Source of the DNA: Lachnospiraceae bacterium | GTDB lineage: Bacteria; Bacillota; Clostridia; Lachnospirales; Lachnospiraceae | Assembly: GCA_017465475.1 (NCBI GenBank) | Contig: JAFTWC010000062.1 | Coordinates: forward strand, 1 to 34,505 | Length of the DNA stretch: 34,505 bases | Direction of reading: 5' to 3' | Shown here: positions 32,325 to 34,505 of the stretch, piece after piece | Position numbering within the stretch: position 1 is the first letter of the stretch | How the letters are laid out: every line of letters begins with the position of its first letter | Position numbers and translations under genes: made by a program | The notes under the pieces: generated by a model | Database searches by the model: none | What the model was told of the DNA's origin: nothing | What the model saw: the letters and a program-made list of their open reading frames with translations, nothing else

Positions 32325-34079
32325 TTACAGCAATGTTCTCCCCGGCGAACGGACAAATACACCATATACATCCAGTTTACCGTATCCCCATTCCCGGTTC
32401 GGGTAATCTCTCCCGTTCCGCTTTGCAGATGCGGTAAACAAGCGTTTCATAACAAGAGTATCCAAGATTACATAAGCCTCCCGCCGGATAGCTGCTTCAA
32501 ATACAAGGGCTGCACATCCGGCACCGAAGGCCGTTCCCATGCCGGTTCCCTCATAGAGCACTTCTCCTTTCGGTGCTGCCAGATCCGGCTTTATTCTGTT
32601 ATCTGCCGTATATCCGTAGGATGCTTCCCGGTACAGGCTCCCGCTAATCACATCATATGCCGTAAAGGTCAACACCTCCCTTGCTGCCCCCGGGTCACAA
32701 ACCTGTACATAAGGGTCCGGACGCAGAAAAGCTGTCTCTTCCCGCAAAAAGTTCTTCATGGGAAGCCACATGTGAAAGCTTTTTGAAAATTCTCCTTCCC
32801 CATACACCCGGATTCGCCATACCCCCGGAGCCGTCCCGGCAAACCGAATCCAAATCCCTTGGGTACCCACTGACTGATCATATAAATTAGACTGAATCCA
32901 AATCGTTCCCCCTTCAAAGTATAGACGATACTGCCGGTTAAAGGTAGGCCTTCCCTGAATTCTCGGAATCACCTCGCCCCCCGGAGAAATAAGTTCCAGA
33001 GTAAACAGGTCCGGATCCACCGCCCAAAGTTCTACTGAAAATCCCTCTTCCCCCTCTGCCACATTGATTTCCACCTCTTCGTATCCATCTTCCTGTACCC
33101 TTCCGAAGAAGTGATGCCCGGTGCCTCCTTCGTTTCCTGCGGCAGTACAGACACAGACACCGGGAATCTGCGACACTTGGTTCAGATACCCGGAAAGCAC
33201 CGTCTGTCCGGTGTGATTCCCCTGGTTGCTTCCAAGGGCAATACAAAGCACCAACGGCATGCTTTCCCGTCTTGCCACTGAAAGCAACCATTCAATACCG
33301 TAAATAATATCCTCCTCCGCCACGCAAAAAGCACTCTCCGGGATTTGATAGAAATCACGTAAGTAAGGTTTTGCCTGTTTTAGTTTTACCATGGCAATAG
33401 AAGCAAGCGGTGCCACACCGGCACCGCGCAGAGGGAAACGACCGGCGCGCATCTCGCTGGCCGCCGCAGCCCGTACCAGGGCACTGCCGTGCCCATTCTC
33501 ATCCCGTGACGGAATCACCGTATATGGATTCTCTGTTTGCAACGCACGATTAATCTCTTCCTCCGAAAACTCACTGCCGTAAAATGCAAAATCAAAGGTA
33601 GTTTCTCCTCTCAGACCGTAAATCATTCCGGCAGACTGACCTTGCTGTTCCAACTCCGATATTTCCATCCCGCTTGGCTCTCCTTCCAGCGTCTGATCCC
33701 ATAACCCCACCAGTCTTGTACTGCCGTCCGCATTTCGAAATGCATTGTCCGCAAACTCAATCCCGGTATCGATAAAACCAAGCAGCACTCCGCTTCCGTA
33801 AAAACTGGTCAGTGGTCCTTCCCGTAACTGCAACACCCCAGATGCCGCCAGTTCCTCTTCGGATAACAAACCGTAACATTTTTGCATAATTCCAAAGGGA
33901 AACTCCCTTCCTCCCTGCTCCGGTTCCGGATAGTAAAAATAAGCAAAGGCCAGATTGTCCGAAACTCTCCTGACACAATCCGCCCGAAGAAGGCGGGCCA
34001 CTTCCTCTTCACTACCTCTATTAGCTACCCCGAATCCTTTATACGCATCGGAAATCACCGCTTCCCTGCACACTGCCAT
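32325..34079 (-). CDS. Csp-like S8 family protein, catalytic Ser replaced by Gly
   Basis: A 584-aa subtilisin-fold protein with the architecture of clostridial Csp germination proteases: short pro-region (about 1-90), S8 core, and a jelly-roll insert (about 330-470) between His and the Ser site. Asp104 in GFIDTGIEF and His197 in ENGHGSALV are kept, as is AAGNEGG. The Ser loop reads GTGMGTAF with Gly513 where GTS is expected, so it is likely a pseudoprotease. GGC differs from AGC by one base. There is no signal peptide. GGAGGTG precedes the ATG. CspA and CspC of C. difficile are known pseudoproteases in spore germination; a like role here is inferred. Confidence 0.85.
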   Translation of the reverse strand: MAVCREAVISDAYKGFGVANRGSEEEVARLLRADCVRRVSDNLAFAYFYYPEPEQGGREFPFGIMQKCYGLLSEEELAASGVLQLREGPLTSFYGSGVLLGFIDTGIEFADNAFRNADGSTRLVGLWDQTLEGEPSGMEISELEQQGQSAGMIYGLRGETTFDFAFYGSEFSEEEINRALQTENPYTVIPSRDENGHGSALVRAAAASEMRAGRFPLRGAGVAPLASIAMVKLKQAKPYLRDFYQIPESAFCVAEEDIIYGIEWLLSVARRESMPLVLCIALGSNQGNHTGQTVLSGYLNQVSQIPGVCVCTAAGNEGGTGHHFFGRVQEDGYEEVEINVAEGEEGFSVELWAVDPDLFTLELISPGGEVIPRIQGRPTFNRQYRLYFEGGTIWIQSNLYDQSVGTQGIWIRFAGTAPGVWRIRVYGEGEFSKSFHMWLPMKNFLREETAFLRPDPYVQVCDPGAAREVLTFTAYDVISGSLYREASYGYTADNRIKPDLAAPKGEVLYEGTGMGTAFGAGCAALVFEAAIRREAYVILDTLVMKRLFTASAKRNGRDYPNREWGYGKLDVYGVFVRSPGRTLL

Positions 34080-34118
34080 AGCACACCTCCGTCTCAGGCT
34101 CTATGGATAATGTATGCC

Positions 34119-34156
34119 AAAAAAGAAGAGACGTGACTTTTTAAAAGTACGTCTCT
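34119..34156 (-). terminator. Terminator of Rpn-type gene
   Basis: AGAGACGT (34127-34134) pairs with ACGTCTCT (34149-34156), with inner ACTTTT/AAAAGT pairing. TCTTTTTT follows on the minus strand. Confidence 0.85.
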
Positions 34157-34180
34157 CCTCACATCTTTACAAAATTTTCT

Positions 34181-34505
34181 TTAACGATTCTCTAAAAGTG
34201 CCTTCAACCGAACTATTTCTGCTTCTTTCTCTGATAGAAGCCTTTTTGTATCTGTCAACTCTTCTTCTGTTTCCGTCAGCTTCCCTTCTGTTTCCGCTAA
34301 CTTCCCTTCTGTTTCCGCTAGCTTCCCTTCTGTTTCCGTCAGCTTCCCTTCTGTTTCCGTCAGTTTCCCTTCTATTACCGACAATTCGACCTTCCCTTTT
34401 TCAATCTTTTCCTTCATATCATCCACCATATACCGAATGGTATTGCGGTCCATTTCCCGTAACATCTCTGAAAACATCGTCATCAACTCCTCCGGCTTTC
34501 GCCCA
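34181..34505 (-). CDS. Rpn/PD-(D/E)XK nuclease-transposase C-terminus, partial
   Basis: The frame is open to the window edge, so the N-terminus (and any nuclease core) is outside. Residues visible include KPEELMTMFSEMLREMDRNT, a segment typical of the C-terminal region of Rpn-family recombination-promoting nucleases in Lachnospiraceae. A coiled coil of heptads GKLTETE/GKLAETE follows, encoded by 21-bp repeats, and then KALLENR. An internal TTG/ATG start at 34486-34478 is unlikely. A self-contained coiled-coil protein is the alternative. Confidence 0.65.
   Translation of the reverse strand, partial: GRKPEELMTMFSEMLREMDRNTIRYMVDDMKEKIEKGKVELSVIEGKLTETEGKLTETEGKLAETEGKLAETEGKLTETEEELTDTKRLLSEKEAEIVRLKALLENR
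34262..34385 (-). repeat. 21-bp tandem repeats (six copies) encoding heptads
   Basis: Units start near 34262, 34281, 34302, 34323, 34344 and 34365. The first and last are diverged, the middle four nearly identical (TTCCCTTCTGTTTCCG then CTAAC/TCAGC, + strand). They encode the heptads GKLTETE/GKLAETE. Confidence 0.85.

Overview
The window reads as a chromosomal segment of a motile, anaerobic, low-to-mid GC Gram-positive bacterium, most likely a Lachnospiraceae member (Roseburia/Butyrivibrio-like). The clues are a sigma-28-driven flagellin, clostridial ribosome-binding sites (AGGAGG, AAAGGGGG), a SARP-like response regulator, QueH, Csp-type S8 and SpoIIQ-type M23 proteins, a CE15 plant-cell-wall esterase lipoprotein, and repeated HD-GYP/PilZ cyclic-di-GMP modules. 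No tRNA, rRNA, CRISPR array, complete insertion sequence or prophage was seen.

Layout. 1-418: a terminator-like hairpin, three tandem copies of an almost mirror-symmetric REP-like repeat, then a sigma-28 promoter and long leader. 419-4424 (+): a large flagellin and a chemoreceptor fused to a YcgR/PilZ-type c-di-GMP module. 4517-12864 (-): AzgA-type purine permease, LRR lipoprotein with a PT-rich linker, the rpsF-ssb-rpsR operon, a membrane HD-GYP protein, and asnB. 13149-16703 (+): an orphan FliD-like protein followed by a secreted subtilisin. 16829-22624 (-): a cytosolic HD-GYP protein and a four-gene ABC-transporter operon (ATPase, CARDB-type surface protein, 81-aa membrane protein, MacB/FtsX-type permease). 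22906-24519 (-): CE15 esterase lipoprotein. 24737-25348 (+): cytidylate-kinase-like protein. 25435-27528 (-): Ig-like surface protein with a very acidic tail and its own sigma-28-type promoter. 27862-30979 (-): degenerate M23 protein, queH, hisC and a zinc-ribbon protein. 31178-32295 (+): SARP-like response regulator and an 86-aa protein whose ribosome-binding site lies inside an inverted repeat. 32325-34505 (-): a Csp-like S8 pseudoprotease and the C-terminus of an Rpn/PD-(D/E)XK-type protein with 21-bp heptad repeats, cut by the window edge.

How it fits together. Motility and c-di-GMP dominate: flagellin, FliD-like protein, chemoreceptor-PilZ fusion and two HD-GYP phosphodiesterases lie among housekeeping genes. 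The most notable inference is that the Ig-like surface protein shares the flagellin promoter architecture (TTAAG-N15-[G/T]CCGATAT), which would place it in the flagellar regulon. Other points for a second look are the Ser-to-Gly change in the Csp-like protein, the GCGAAGC mirror repeats, the dyad over the 32035 start, and the uncharacterised ABC/CARDB operon.
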